Assembly: GCF_014931565.1 (NCBI RefSeq)
Contig: NZ_CP063353.1
Location: 2,170,001-2,234,000, forward strand
Direction: 5' to 3'
Source: Clostridium sp. 'deep sea'
Lineage (GTDB): Bacteria > Bacillota > UBA994 > PWPR01
Length of the DNA: 64,000 bases
Shown: positions 34,343 to 44,174 of the stretch, piece by piece
How the letters are laid out: the number at the start of each line of letters is the position of its first letter
Position numbering within the stretch: position 1 is the first letter of the stretch
Notes under the pieces: model-generated
Told to the model about the DNA's origin: nothing
Databases searched by the model: none
What the model saw: only the letters and a program-made list of their open reading frames with translations
Position numbers and translations under genes: made by a program

Positions 34343-34364
34343 AAGTTGGAGCTTGCTCCAACTT
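34343..34364. terminator. terminator between agrD and agrC
   Basis: AAGTTGGAGC and GCTCCAACTT form a 10-bp stem with a 2-nt loop between the convergent transcripts; pyrimidine-rich tail on the plus strand. Confidence 0.75.
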
Positions 34365-35652
34365 ACTTTCTTTTAAAGCCAATACACTGCATAAATTTAT
34401 TATTTTTAACTACTGTATTCCACTCTACTGGCATGTAATTCTCTAACATTGAAGCCAAACTACTTAACCCAGTTCCCCTACCTATTCCTTTTGTTGAATA
34501 TCCATCTTTATCAATAGCCGCTACCTCTAGGTTATTATTGCTAATGCTATTGGTGATTATTAACTCAAAATAATCATTATATGATAAAAATATTGCCCCA
34601 ACCTCTGGCTCGCTACATTGCTTAGCAGCTTCTATAGCATTATCTAATAATATACCTACAATCCTTATAAAATCTGTGCCCTTAATAGGCATTTTATTAA
34701 TAATATGTGGAGCCTCAATAAAAAAGCTAATTTTATGGTTATTAGCATAAAACATTTTTGCTGCCAATAAACTAATTAAGCTTGGCTCACGAATATTGAC
34801 CATTGCCTCAATCTCACTTGAATACTGGGTAATTTTAGATCCTTGAAGTTCTTGTAATCTTTCTTTTAAATCCTGCCACTCTTCTTTTTCGGCTAAGCCA
34901 TATAAACTTATTAATACATTATTAAAATCGTGTTTAAACTGTTTTATGTCATTTGAGAGTTTCGACATTGTATTTAAATAATAATGCAACTGGCTATTTT
35001 TGTATTCTTTTGCCTTCACCAAGTACTGAGAATATGCAGAAAATGAAACAACTATTAAAAAAGTTAATGGTATTAACCATATATACTTTTCTATTTGAGC
35101 TTTATCTATTTGATACATTGAAATCATATAAATGTTTGAAGCTAATAATATATAAGTAATAAAAAGATATTTGTTCCACGATGTTAAGTTTTCTGCTCTC
35201 TTAACTCCACCATATTTATTAATTAAATACCGTGCTATTCTTAGAGCTAAATAAATTATCCCAACTAAACTTAGGTTTGATAATAATTTAAATATGATAA
35301 CATTTGTTTTATTAACTGATAAGTTAAGACCTGTTACAATATAGTAAATGATATTGTCTACTAGAATACTTGGAATAAACTGCACAAGAGTACAAAAAAA
35401 CAGTATAGAAAATAGCGCTTTATAAAAAATAATATTACTAACAATTAAATATGATATAAATATTAATGGTATTCTCAATAAAGTAAATTGATTAGTAGAT
35501 ATAGTAATAACAATACTAATTAACCATAGAAGAAAAACTGAGTACCAATATGTAGATTTTTTAATCACAATCCCTGTTATAACATTTATAATTTTAAAAT
35601 ATAAAATTGCTAGTATACAAGAAAATAATGCTTCTATAACTCTGACTGCCAT
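34363..35652 (-). CDS. agrC: AgrC-type sensor histidine kinase
   Basis: 429 residues. About six transmembrane helices (residues 1-205) form the peptide sensor. The dimerisation helix carries KQFKHDFNNVLISL with the phospho-acceptor His near residue 235, followed by ATP-binding GILLDNAIEAAKQ (N box) and STKGIGRGTGLSSL (G box). This is the HPK10 type that pairs with LytTR regulators. GAGGTG inside agrA precedes the ATG, and the genes overlap by 19 nt. Confidence 0.93.
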   Translation of the reverse strand: MAVRVIEALFSCILAILYFKIINVITGIVIKKSTYWYSVFLLWLISIVITISTNQFTLLRIPLIFISYLIVSNIIFYKALFSILFFCTLVQFIPSILVDNIIYYIVTGLNLSVNKTNVIIFKLLSNLSLVGIIYLALRIARYLINKYGGVKRAENLTSWNKYLFITYILLASNIYMISMYQIDKAQIEKYIWLIPLTFLIVVSFSAYSQYLVKAKEYKNSQLHYYLNTMSKLSNDIKQFKHDFNNVLISLYGLAEKEEWQDLKERLQELQGSKITQYSSEIEAMVNIREPSLISLLAAKMFYANNHKISFFIEAPHIINKMPIKGTDFIRIVGILLDNAIEAAKQCSEPEVGAIFLSYNDYFELIITNSISNNNLEVAAIDKDGYSTKGIGRGTGLSSLASMLENYMPVEWNTVVKNNKFMQCIGFKRK

Positions 35653-36368
35653 CGCTTCAACACCTCATTCATTCTTCTCCTAGCTACGGGAAACTCTGAT
35701 CCATTTCTGCAATATATTATTTTTTTATCTCTATCTATATTTAAAACATGGTCGAGGTTGACTATAGCACTTTCGTGACATCTTACGATGTTAGGGTAAT
35801 TCTCTAGTTGCTCCATTACGGTTTTTAGTGTTTTAAAATAACGAAACACACCCTGTGTAGTATAGGTGGAATACGTTTTGCCATCTTTTTTTATACCAAT
35901 AAATTCACTCACTGCTATGGAAATGTTGCGACTTAAACTCGTAAATTTAAGTCTTTTAGGTCTATGTCCATCTTCATTCCATTGTTGGTAGTCATGAACT
36001 AAACGCTGAAATACTGTGTGTAAATCTTCTTTCATGCTCTCGGTATGTGATTTAATGACAAAATCAAAGGCCTTATACTTAAAGGCGTCTCTCATATGCT
36101 TTTGCATTATAGTTACAAATATTATGTAAGCATTGGGGTCATCTGTTCTAATTTTATGGGCTAAATCAAGCCCTGTGTCTTGTTGATTTAAATCTATATC
36201 TAGTAAATATACTGTTGCCTCACCTTTTTTACGGTGTATTATATCGCTTGCTAAAAATGCTTTTATTTCGGTTGTTTCGGAGGTAGCTAATACCACCTTG
36301 GCTGGATATTCATGAAGAGATACCAACTCTATAACCACTGCGTACAAATTTCGACAAATGTTTATCAA
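35634..36368 (-). CDS. agrA: AgrA-type LytTR response regulator
   Basis: 244 residues. The receiver domain has VYLLDIDLNQQDTGLDLA (phospho-Asp about residue 56) and FDFVIKSH with the conserved Lys. The LytTR DNA-binding domain (about 145-240) shows the typical CHESAIVNLDHVLNIDR and PVARRRMNEV. The start appears to be TTG with AGGAG 7-8 nt upstream. It is the best candidate to bind the 21-bp-spaced repeats at sites A, B and C. Confidence 0.92.
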   Translation of the reverse strand: MINICRNLYAVVIELVSLHEYPAKVVLATSETTEIKAFLASDIIHRKKGEATVYLLDIDLNQQDTGLDLAHKIRTDDPNAYIIFVTIMQKHMRDAFKYKAFDFVIKSHTESMKEDLHTVFQRLVHDYQQWNEDGHRPKRLKFTSLSRNISIAVSEFIGIKKDGKTYSTYTTQGVFRYFKTLKTVMEQLENYPNIVRCHESAIVNLDHVLNIDRDKKIIYCRNGSEFPVARRRMNEVLKRWQSEL

Positions 36369-36410
36369 AATCCTGCTCCTAGTTGTAGCTGCACTATTTT
36401 TATCTGTTGC

Positions 36411-37289
36411 TTACTTTAATTTATTCAGCTTTAAACGGATTTCATATAGAAGTATTGAGGTAGCCACACTTACGTTAAGTGAATCACAATCTCCATACAT
36501 AGGAATAGCAATTTTACTGTGCTGAGGCTTGTACCAATCATTAGCTATGCCAAACCTTTCACTACCCATAATAAGCGCTACACGCTGGCTATATTGATGC
36601 TCATAGTGATACTCAGTAGCATCAGTATCTGCTAATACTAGCTCATAATTATGGCTTAATAAAAACTCGCTAGCCTGCTCGACAGTTGTGTCGATTATGG
36701 GGTATTTAAAGCAAGCCCCTCTACTACTACGAACCATCATAGGGTGATACAGTTTTGCTTTGCGATTTGTAATTATAATAGCCTGCGCATTTATGGCGTC
36801 AGCTGTTCTTATAATAGAGCCAATGTTACCTGGGGTTTCTAAACCATCAAGCACTACTACTATTTGAGGTTTATTTTTTAGGATATCTGTTAACTGGTTT
36901 TTAGGTATTTTGGCAATTGCCAATAAACCATTAGAGTTATCTTTGGCACTAATTAATTGAAATACTTTTTTGGTTACAATAAATGAGTTCAAAGCTTTAT
37001 TTGCTGCCTGCTCTAGGGTGTTACGGGCATAAGAAGAATATATATCAGTAGGGCAAATAAACAAGTTTGTAAGCTCTATTTGGTAACGCAGAGCTGCCTC
37101 TAAAACACTTAAGCCCTCTAGTATTACATGGTAGTAATTTGGTGAACTTTGTTTTTTGTTTTTACGTAAAGCCCTTACAAATTTTATAGAATCATGAGTT
37201 TTTCCTGCTAAGTGAGCTTTATTTTCGTATTTATTTAATATTGCTTGATAACGTTGCTCGTCAGTGTATTGAGACCAATCACCTTGCAT
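36411..37289 (-). CDS. SpoU/TrmH-family RNA 2'-O-methyltransferase
   Basis: 292 residues. SPOUT motifs are clear: VVLDGLETPGNIGSIIRTAD, ALIMGSERFGI and SLNVSVATSILLYE. The N-terminal extension resembles the substrate-binding domain of 23S rRNA methylases such as RlmB or TsnR. It ends 42 nt before agrA on the same strand, so agrAC may be partly read from its promoter. Exact target nucleotide unknown. Confidence 0.88.
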   Translation of the reverse strand: MQGDWSQYTDEQRYQAILNKYENKAHLAGKTHDSIKFVRALRKNKKQSSPNYYHVILEGLSVLEAALRYQIELTNLFICPTDIYSSYARNTLEQAANKALNSFIVTKKVFQLISAKDNSNGLLAIAKIPKNQLTDILKNKPQIVVVLDGLETPGNIGSIIRTADAINAQAIIITNRKAKLYHPMMVRSSRGACFKYPIIDTTVEQASEFLLSHNYELVLADTDATEYHYEHQYSQRVALIMGSERFGIANDWYKPQHSKIAIPMYGDCDSLNVSVATSILLYEIRLKLNKLK

Positions 37290-37502
37290 GATTTACACCT
37301 CACATTAAATAGTAAGCCTATAGTAACACAGTTATTGTATTTTTGAAATATAAAGTGTTGTAAATTAAAGTTTTTTATAGGCTAAAGATAATTATTTTTT
37401 TCATAATATTATCAATTTTAGTTTACATTTTTTAACAAAATTAGCAGAACACCAACTATGATTTTTTTTTATTATAAGGTAAAATAGGTATGAGGTGATT
37501 AT

Positions 37503-37946
37503 ATGCCACGACCAACTAAGCCAAGGCGTATTGGATATATTCCTGAAAATAAGGAGTTTTTTCCTAAAAATATACAAGAAGATAATAGTTATATAGAGCT
37601 TTCATTAGAAGAAGTTGAGGCTCTAAGGCTTGCAGACTATGAAGGGTTAGATCAAATAGAGTGTGCTGACTTTATGCGGGTTTCACGTGGTACGTTACAG
37701 CGTATTATTAAAGAAGCACGAGGAAAAGTGGCAGAGGCAATTTGTTTTGGCTTACCAATTAAAATTAGTGGTGGCAACTACACCCATGAACCCCAACGCA
37801 AAAGGTGTAATCATTGTCATGATAATTGGCAAGAAAGCAATAGAAACAACTGCCCCAGCTGTGGAAGTGAAGATATTAACTCGGATTTACCACGTAGAAG
37901 ACAGAGAAGACAAGGCAGAAGGTTTAAAAATAGAGAGGAACGCTAA
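37503..37946 (+). CDS. DUF134 family DNA-binding protein
   Basis: 147 residues. MPRPTKPRRIGYIPENKEFF and the sigma-like HTH LEEVEALRLADYEGLDQIEC are the DUF134 signature. A C-terminal zinc ribbon CNHCH ... CPSCG and a very basic tail follow. GAGGTG precedes the ATG. Confidence 0.92.
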   Translation: MPRPTKPRRIGYIPENKEFFPKNIQEDNSYIELSLEEVEALRLADYEGLDQIECADFMRVSRGTLQRIIKEARGKVAEAICFGLPIKISGGNYTHEPQRKRCNHCHDNWQESNRNNCPSCGSEDINSDLPRRRQRRQGRRFKNREER

Positions 37947-37960
37947 AGGCGTTCCTTTGT
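37936..37960 (+). terminator. terminator overlapping the DUF134 stop
   Basis: AGGAACGC-TAAA-GGCGTTCCT followed by TTGTT. Confidence 0.75.
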
Positions 37961-38187
37961 TGTGTACTTGAGCCTGGCTCTTCGTGTGCAGTGTGGTTTG
38001 TTTACAAACCACGTAGTGTGCTCATTTTATTCGCGTGGTGAGCTTCGCGTAATTGTTCGCCATAATTTTAGTATATAAGGTAACTTAATAACTTATTTTA
38101 TGAATACGTTTGCTGTTTAACTTGAACGACACTGAGGTCGTTCACTACAAGGGTGTTACCCCCCATTATTAAGTTTATTTAAACACA
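37961..38187. repeat. hairpin-rich intergenic region
   Basis: No ORF. GTGGTTTGT-TT-ACAAACCAC (37993-38012), an imperfect CGCG/CGCG pairing near 38032-38048, and GAACGAC-ACTGA-GGTCGTTC (38124-38143) follow each other. It resembles, more loosely, the arrays at 32.0-32.6 kb and 47.67 kb. Confidence 0.5.
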
Positions 38188-38211
38188 AAAAAACAACCCT
38201 CAGGTTGCTGA
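38188..38211 (-). terminator. terminator of the four-tRNA operon
   Basis: On the minus strand CAACC-TGA-GGGTTG followed by a seven-T run, just after tRNA-Asp. Confidence 0.75.
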
Positions 38212-38220
38212 TTTTTTATT

Positions 38221-38298
<78 letters not shown>

Positions 38299-38305
38299 AC
38301 ATTTT

Positions 38306-38381
38306 TGGTGGGCGAAACAGGGCTCGAACCTGTGACCCCCTGCTTGTAAGGCAGGTGCTCTCCCAACTGAGCTATTCGCCC
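38306..38381 (-). tRNA. tRNA-Val (TAC)
   Basis: GGGCGAATAGCTCAG start, anticodon loop CTTACAA (anticodon TAC), encoded CCA. Confidence 0.95.
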
Positions 38382-38384
38382 CCA

Positions 38385-38459
38385 TGGTGACCCCAACGGG
38401 ATTCGAACCCGTGTCTACAGCGTGAAAGGCTGTTGTGTTAACCGCTTCACTATGGGGCC
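38385..38459 (-). tRNA. tRNA-Glu (TTC)
   Basis: GGCCCCATAGTGAAG start, anticodon loop CTTTCAC (anticodon TTC), encoded CCA. Confidence 0.95.
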
Positions 38460-38482
38460 TTTATAGGCTTTAATAATAAAAA

Positions 38483-38559
38483 TGGTGGGTCATGTTGGAT
38501 TCGAACCAACGACACCCCGCTTAAAAGGCGGATGCTCTACCGACTGAGCTAATGACCCA
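38483..38559 (-). tRNA. tRNA-Lys (TTT)
   Basis: TGGGTCATTAGCTCAG start, anticodon loop CTTTTAA (anticodon TTT), encoded CCA. First gene of the four-tRNA operon. Confidence 0.95.
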
Positions 38560-38570
38560 CGCGAGAACTA

Positions 38571-38599
38571 ATGATACAGCATGCAGTTAAATTTGTCAA
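38571..38599 (-). promoter_or_regulatory. promoter of the four-tRNA operon
   Basis: A perfect TTGACA (38599-38594), 17-nt spacer, TATCAT (38576-38571) on the minus strand, about 10 nt before tRNA-Lys. Confidence 0.82.
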
Positions 38600-38894
38600 C
38601 ATTTTTTTTGAAATATTTTTTTTATTATTTCTAAATTTGTGTTGCAATTTATGCTGTTTTTCAAAAGTGCACTTGTTATTTTAGTGACTAAATAGCAAAT
38701 TGTCAAGGGTTAAATTAAAATTTTATAAAAAGAAATAATTGGGCGTGTTTAGGGGGCTATTCTTAACACTTATATTACTGTTTTAAATTGCTATTTTAAT
38801 GCTGTACTTTATCTTAAAGTGTGTTAAAGGTATTACAAAAGGACAGAGTATAATATCTGCCCTTTAATTAACTATTTTAGTTTTAAGTTAAGTT
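38600..38894. other. intergenic, nothing further seen
   Basis: About 295 bp of AT-rich DNA between the tRNA promoter and the FAD oxidoreductase stop; no gene or strong hairpin. Confidence 0.4.
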
Positions 38895-40271
38895 TTACTT
38901 TAACACTGATCTCGCTGCTACTATACCAGCCGCTGAGGCTTGAGCAAGACCTCTGGTTATGCCTGCGCCATCACCCGCTGCCCACATGCCTTTAATTTGA
39001 GTTCTTAGTTCGCTATCGAGCTGTATTCTATTAGAGTAGAATTTAACCTCTACACCATAGAGTAGGGTATGCCTTGAGTTTACACCTGGAGCAACCTTAT
39101 CTAAAGCCTCTAACATCTCTAGTAAACTTACTACATGGCGATGTGGCAATACTAGGCTTAAGTCACCTGGGGTGGCATCGCTTAGGGTTGGCTGAACTAA
39201 ACCCCGCTTTATACGGGCCTTGGTACTTCTTCTGCCATCTTGTAAGTCACCTAGTCTTTGTACTATTACGCCACCGCCTAGCATATTTGCTAACTTAGCC
39301 ACGTATTTACCATAGGTTAAAGGTTCTTTAAATGGCTCTGTAAAAGTTTTGCTTACTAAAAGGGCGAAATTTGTGTTTGCAGTGCGTTTTTCTTGATAGC
39401 TATGACCATTTACTATCATAAGCCCGTCATTGTTCTCTACAACCACTGCTCCGTAAGGATTCATGCAAAATGTTCTTATGCGATCATCAAACTGGCGGCT
39501 GTAAAATATAAACTTAGATTCATAAACTATATCTGTAATATGGCTAAACACCTCGGCAGGCACCTCTACTCTTACACCAATATCTACAGGGTTTACGATG
39601 CTCTTTAAGCCTAGTCTTTTAGCCTCACCCGCAAACCAATCAGCACCATCACGGCCAGGAACTATAATTCCGTTATTAGAGCTGTAAACTGTACCATCGG
39701 TTGTTTCTACGCCCCTAAAATTATTATCTTCAACGAGTATATGTTTAACCTCGCAGTTGGTAATTATCTCTATATGTTTGCCCAACCATACTCTTATTTT
39801 TTGTATTATTTTATAACACTCTTCTGTACCAAGGTGTCTTATACGGGCTGGTACTAGCAAAAGCTCTGCGGCGGCGGCTTGTCTTTTTATGTTTTCGATT
39901 CGAGGATCATTTTCATCACCAAAAACCTCATCTGTTGCACCAAACTCTAGGTATATTTGGTCAACATACTCTATTAGCTGTGAAAGCTCTTTATCGCCAA
40001 TATATTCTCCTAACATACCACCAAAGCGAGTAGTTAAAGTGAGTTTACCATCACTAAAAGCTCCTGCTCCGCCAAAACCAGACGTGATAGAGCAGTTTTT
40101 ACAATTTGCACATGTTTTATCGTATTCTGCTACAGGGCAAACACGTTTATTTATATCGTTGCCTTTTTCGAGCATGATTATTTTTTTACTAGGGTCTTTA
40201 CGAATTAGTTCTAGGGCAGCAAACATACCAGCAGGACCTGCTCCAACTATTATTACATCGTATTCTTTCAT
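38895..40271 (-). CDS. FAD-dependent oxidoreductase (FAD-dependent protein, HI0933/DadA-like fold)
   Basis: 458 residues. The FAD-binding Rossmann motif VIIVGAGPAGMFAALELI is at the N terminus and AAGDGAGITRGLAQASAAG closes the FAD site at the C terminus. CPVAEYDKTCANCKNCSITS holds four Cys near residue 50, as in the uncharacterised 'NAD(P)/FAD-dependent oxidoreductase' group of Firmicutes. The ATG at 40271 is chosen because GGGAG lies before it; an ATG 15 nt earlier overlaps. Substrate unknown. Confidence 0.85.
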   Translation of the reverse strand: MKEYDVIIVGAGPAGMFAALELIRKDPSKKIIMLEKGNDINKRVCPVAEYDKTCANCKNCSITSGFGGAGAFSDGKLTLTTRFGGMLGEYIGDKELSQLIEYVDQIYLEFGATDEVFGDENDPRIENIKRQAAAAELLLVPARIRHLGTEECYKIIQKIRVWLGKHIEIITNCEVKHILVEDNNFRGVETTDGTVYSSNNGIIVPGRDGADWFAGEAKRLGLKSIVNPVDIGVRVEVPAEVFSHITDIVYESKFIFYSRQFDDRIRTFCMNPYGAVVVENNDGLMIVNGHSYQEKRTANTNFALLVSKTFTEPFKEPLTYGKYVAKLANMLGGGVIVQRLGDLQDGRRSTKARIKRGLVQPTLSDATPGDLSLVLPHRHVVSLLEMLEALDKVAPGVNSRHTLLYGVEVKFYSNRIQLDSELRTQIKGMWAAGDGAGITRGLAQASAAGIVAARSVLK

Positions 40272-40371
40272 TTGAGCCACTCCCATTTTTAGTTTCTTAA
40301 TTGTTTTAGCTTGTTTAAAATAAAAAAATGGTACCTAACAGTACCATCAATCATTATAGCATATTTTGCTC

Positions 40372-41703
40372 TTAGTCATCTCTTTTAGAGAGATTTTCGA
40401 ATCTTCCTAGGTGTTTAGCAAACATTAATTCAACTCTGCCAGTAGGACCGTTTCGGTTTTTGCCAATTATTATTTCGGCTATATTAGCGTTTTCACTATC
40501 CGGGTCGTAGTAGTCATCACGATAAATAAATGATACTATGTCGGCTGTCTGCTCAATCTCTCCTGATTCACGCAGGTCACTTAACATGGGCCGTTTATCT
40601 TGGCGTGATTCTACAGCACGACTAAGCTGAGCAAGGGCAATTATAGGTATATCTAACTCCCGAGCTAGCTCTTTTATTTGACGAGTAATATAAGCTATTT
40701 CCTGCTGACGGCTCTCGTTTTTATTGGGGGTTGTAATAAGCTGTAAATAGTCAACAATTATTAAGCCAATATCTTTTTCGGATTTTAGCCTACGGGCTTT
40801 GCTTCGCAGTTCCAAAATTGAGATACCAGGGGTATCATCAAAATAGATAGGAGAATCTCCAAGCATAGCAACAGCTTTACTAAGTTTACCCCATTCATTC
40901 TCCTCAATAAAGCCTTTTTGAACCCTCATGGAGTTTATTTTAGCCTCAGAGCATAACATACGATGCACTAATTGGTTGTTAGGCATCTCTAAGCTAAATA
41001 TCATTACGCCAGTCTTTTCACGTAGTGCTATGTTTTGAGCCATATTTAACATGAGGGCAGATTTACCCATAGATGGGCGAGCTGCTATTATAATTAGTGC
41101 TGCTTTCTGTAGCCCATTTGTCATGTCATCAAAGTCGGTAAAGCCTGTTCTTAAACCAGTCATTTTACCTTTATTTCTAAAGCTTTCTTCAATGCTGGCA
41201 AATGTCTCTTTAATTACGTCTTTTATTTCTTGATAACTACGGGTATCTCGTTGCTGGCTTATTTCAAATAGTTTTTTTTCGGCATTATCTAATATGTCAT
41301 CAAATTCGTTATTAGAAAAACTTTCGTCTGCTAGTTCACGAGCTATGGTTATAAGATGCCTAAGCATGGCTTTTTCGTGCACTATTCTGCAGTACTCGGT
41401 TACATTACCTACTAATGGAGCTAAGGAGCTCATTTCTGTTAAGTAGATAATACCCCCAGCATCATCAAGCTGCTTTTTTTTACGCAACTGCTCAATTAGG
41501 GTAATTATGTCAACAGCTTGATTGTTTTCTTCAAGCTCAATCATCGCCTTAAATATAAGGCGATGATTGTCTTTATAAAAATACTCAGGCAATAGTTTTT
41601 CTATGCCTGTTAAAAGCGATTCTTTATCTACTAACATTGCAGCAAGTACTGATTGCTCTGCCTCGCTGTTTTGGGGTGGTATACGTTGAACAGGCTCTGC
41701 CAT
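40372..41703 (-). CDS. dnaB: replicative DNA helicase
   Basis: 443 residues. Hexameric helicase of the replication fork. N-terminal PQNSEAEQSVLAAMLVD and the RecA-type core with Walker A ARPSMGKSAL (about residue 211), Walker B GLIIVDYLQLI and AQLSRAVESRQDKRPMLSDL are all present. It starts 3 nt after the lonC stop, the last gene of the block that begins at rpsF. Confidence 0.98.
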   Translation of the reverse strand: MAEPVQRIPPQNSEAEQSVLAAMLVDKESLLTGIEKLLPEYFYKDNHRLIFKAMIELEENNQAVDIITLIEQLRKKKQLDDAGGIIYLTEMSSLAPLVGNVTEYCRIVHEKAMLRHLITIARELADESFSNNEFDDILDNAEKKLFEISQQRDTRSYQEIKDVIKETFASIEESFRNKGKMTGLRTGFTDFDDMTNGLQKAALIIIAARPSMGKSALMLNMAQNIALREKTGVMIFSLEMPNNQLVHRMLCSEAKINSMRVQKGFIEENEWGKLSKAVAMLGDSPIYFDDTPGISILELRSKARRLKSEKDIGLIIVDYLQLITTPNKNESRQQEIAYITRQIKELARELDIPIIALAQLSRAVESRQDKRPMLSDLRESGEIEQTADIVSFIYRDDYYDPDSENANIAEIIIGKNRNGPTGRVELMFAKHLGRFENLSKRDD

Positions 41704-41706
41704 GTT

Positions 41707-43626
41707 TTATCCCTCCACCACAATTTCGGGTAATGCTTGTGCAAAGTCACTTACAAATATAACCTCTACATCACTAGGGGTAGTGGGTACTTCCATTTCG
41801 TTATCAGCAGGTATTAGTACTTTTTTTATGCCGGCCTGACGAGCACCATATATTTTTTCTTGAACTCCACCTACTGGCTTCACATGTCCTTGAATAGAGA
41901 TTTCACCTGTAACTGCTACATCTTGGCGTAGTGGTTGACCAGTTAAAGCACTATACAGTGCTAGGGCAATAGCAACACCTGCCGAAGGGCCGTCAATATT
42001 ACCGCCACCTATTACGTTTACATGCACATCGTAATTAGCTAAATCAATATTATTTAATTTTCGTAATACAGCTGCGGCATTATATACACTATCTTTGGCC
42101 ATGCTTCCAGCTGTTTCATTAAAACGCACCTGCCCTTTACCAGCAGTAGCAGCCTTAAATACAGCGCACTCAATCTCCATTGCAGAGCCGAGGTATCCAT
42201 AAACACCTAAACCAATAGCCTGACCAATTCGGGGTTTGTCACTGGCCTTAAATCTTACATAATGGGTATGTCTGCCAGCCTGCAAAATGTCTTGCATATG
42301 CTGCTTTGTGACTATTAGGTTTTCTTGTCTACCAGCCTGATAAGCAACCATACTATAGGCATCTATCAGGAGGTTAACTGCCCTACGTCCTTCTATTGTA
42401 TACTCACTAATAAGCTCGGCTACCCCAGCCTCTAAGCTTACCTGTAATCGGTCAGCTGCATCTTTTACTATTTGACAAATATCTGTTTTATCTAATGGGC
42501 TAAAGAATATTTCGGCAGCCCTTGATCTTATTGCGGGGTTTATTTCATGAGGGCGTCTGGTTGTAGCAGAGATTAATACAAAGTCTGCTGGCGCGCCCTC
42601 TTTAAATAGCTTTTTAATATACTCTGGGACTTTAGGGTTTTCCGAATCGAAGTATGATGACTCAAAAAACACCCTTTTATCTTCTAGTACTTTTAGCAAT
42701 TTATTTTGCAATACAGGGTCCATTTCGCCAATTTCATCAATAAACAACACCCCACCACTAGCCTCTGTAACTAAGCCTGGCTTTGGCTCAGGTATTCCTA
42801 CCTCGGCTAAGTCACGACGCGCACCTTGGTAAACAGGGTCATGAACAGAACCCAAGAGTGGGTTTGTTATGCCACGCGGATCCCAACGTAGAGTAGTGCC
42901 ATCTATCTCTAAAAATGGGGCTTCTTGACCAAATGGTGTTATTTCTAGTTTTTTAGCAGCCTCTAAAGCTAAACGTGCCGCTGTTGTTTTACCTACTCCA
43001 GGTGGGCCATATAAAATCATATGCTGTGGAAACGGAGAAGATAAACGTGACATTAAGGCCTTAACAGCTGCCTCTTGACCAACTATTTCTTCTACAGCTT
43101 GGGGTCTAACTATTTCGGTAGCAGACCTTGCCAATTTACGCTCTTCTAGCTTTTCTAATTGCTCTAAACGCGTACGTGTGTATTCGGTTTCGGGTCCATC
43201 TTTTTCTGCAAGTACTTTTTTTCGTATGTCCTGAACGTATTTTTTTTGACGCTCCTGTAATACCTCTTGCACTCTGCGTTCTATGGTTTCTTCTACCTTT
43301 CGGTAAGCAACAATTTCAGCTAGTGCCTGTTCTAGTTCCCCAAGTACTTTATCGTATTCGCTTGCTTGACGTTTTTTGTTAAAGTTTACATTATTATATA
43401 TTAATCGTTCTAACCCTAAAATTTGCTCAGTAGGGTTTTTTGAATTAACTAAATCTATTGCTTTAAGCTGATGTGCTTTAGCTACTAGTTGCTCCGGTCC
43501 ATAAAGATTTTTTAGTATTGCATACAACGCATTTATTCTATGTTGTAATTTTGAATTATCTTTATTTTTTTGTTTGTTTGGTTGAGCACTAAAAATTTTT
43601 AGCACTTTATTACGCAAATTTTGCAT
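41707..43626 (-). CDS. lonC: LonC-type ATP-dependent protease
   Basis: 639 residues. AAA+ module with Walker A LYGPPGVGKTTAARL (about 200) and sensor region FIDEIGEMDPVLQNKLLKVL. C-terminal Lon protease domain with the catalytic Ser in DGPSAGVAIAL and the Lys in VGGVQEKIYGA. The N terminus lacks a classical Lon substrate domain and carries a helical coiled region instead, as in LonC. It sits between rplI and dnaB, a position I know for lonC in Clostridia. GGGAG precedes the ATG. Confidence 0.93.
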   Translation of the reverse strand: MQNLRNKVLKIFSAQPNKQKNKDNSKLQHRINALYAILKNLYGPEQLVAKAHQLKAIDLVNSKNPTEQILGLERLIYNNVNFNKKRQASEYDKVLGELEQALAEIVAYRKVEETIERRVQEVLQERQKKYVQDIRKKVLAEKDGPETEYTRTRLEQLEKLEERKLARSATEIVRPQAVEEIVGQEAAVKALMSRLSSPFPQHMILYGPPGVGKTTAARLALEAAKKLEITPFGQEAPFLEIDGTTLRWDPRGITNPLLGSVHDPVYQGARRDLAEVGIPEPKPGLVTEASGGVLFIDEIGEMDPVLQNKLLKVLEDKRVFFESSYFDSENPKVPEYIKKLFKEGAPADFVLISATTRRPHEINPAIRSRAAEIFFSPLDKTDICQIVKDAADRLQVSLEAGVAELISEYTIEGRRAVNLLIDAYSMVAYQAGRQENLIVTKQHMQDILQAGRHTHYVRFKASDKPRIGQAIGLGVYGYLGSAMEIECAVFKAATAGKGQVRFNETAGSMAKDSVYNAAAVLRKLNNIDLANYDVHVNVIGGGNIDGPSAGVAIALALYSALTGQPLRQDVAVTGEISIQGHVKPVGGVQEKIYGARQAGIKKVLIPADNEMEVPTTPSDVEVIFVSDFAQALPEIVVEG

Positions 43627-43727
43627 ATTAACTCCCCCATTTGCTCATATATCCCTAAACTTATTTTATTCTTTTTTTAGTAATTTAGAAATATATACTT
43701 TAATCTATAAATACCATTTAAATACTG

Positions 43728-44174
43728 TTATTTCTGACTCTTTACTGTTAATGTAACAGAAGCCAGGGTTTCCTTATAAATTCTTACTGGTATTTTGTAT
43801 TCTCCTAATTGCCTTATACTATCAGTTAACTCTATTTTTCGTTTATCTACAATTATACCTTTTTCCTTTAAGGCATCTGCAATGTCCTTGCTATTTACAG
43901 AGCCAAATAATCTGCCGTTTTCACCTGCTTTAACAGCTATAACAATGTTTGCTTGCTCCAAGCTTTTTCCTAACTCAAGAGCTTCTTTATGTTTTTGTTC
44001 TTCTTTTTTAATTACGTTTTCCTGTTTGCGTTTAAGGTTTTTTAAGTTTGCTTTTGTAGCTTCCATAGCTAAATTTTTGGGAAATAAGAAGTTTCTAACG
44101 TAACCATCTGAGGCTGATTTAACCTCACCAGCTTTGCCTAAACCTTTAACGTCTTTAAGTAAAATTATTTTCAT
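43728..44174 (-). CDS. rplI: 50S ribosomal protein L9
   Basis: 148 residues. [20 protein letters not shown] and [15 protein letters not shown] are diagnostic, with the long central helix and the C-terminal domain. It overlaps the DUF2232 gene stop by 4 nt. Confidence 0.98.
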   Translation of the reverse strand: MKIILLKDVKGLGKAGEVKSASDGYVRNFLFPKNLAMEATKANLKNLKRKQENVIKKEEQKHKEALELGKSLEQANIVIAVKAGENGRLFGSVNSKDIADALKEKGIIVDKRKIELTDSIRQLGEYKIPVRIYKETLASVTLTVKSQK

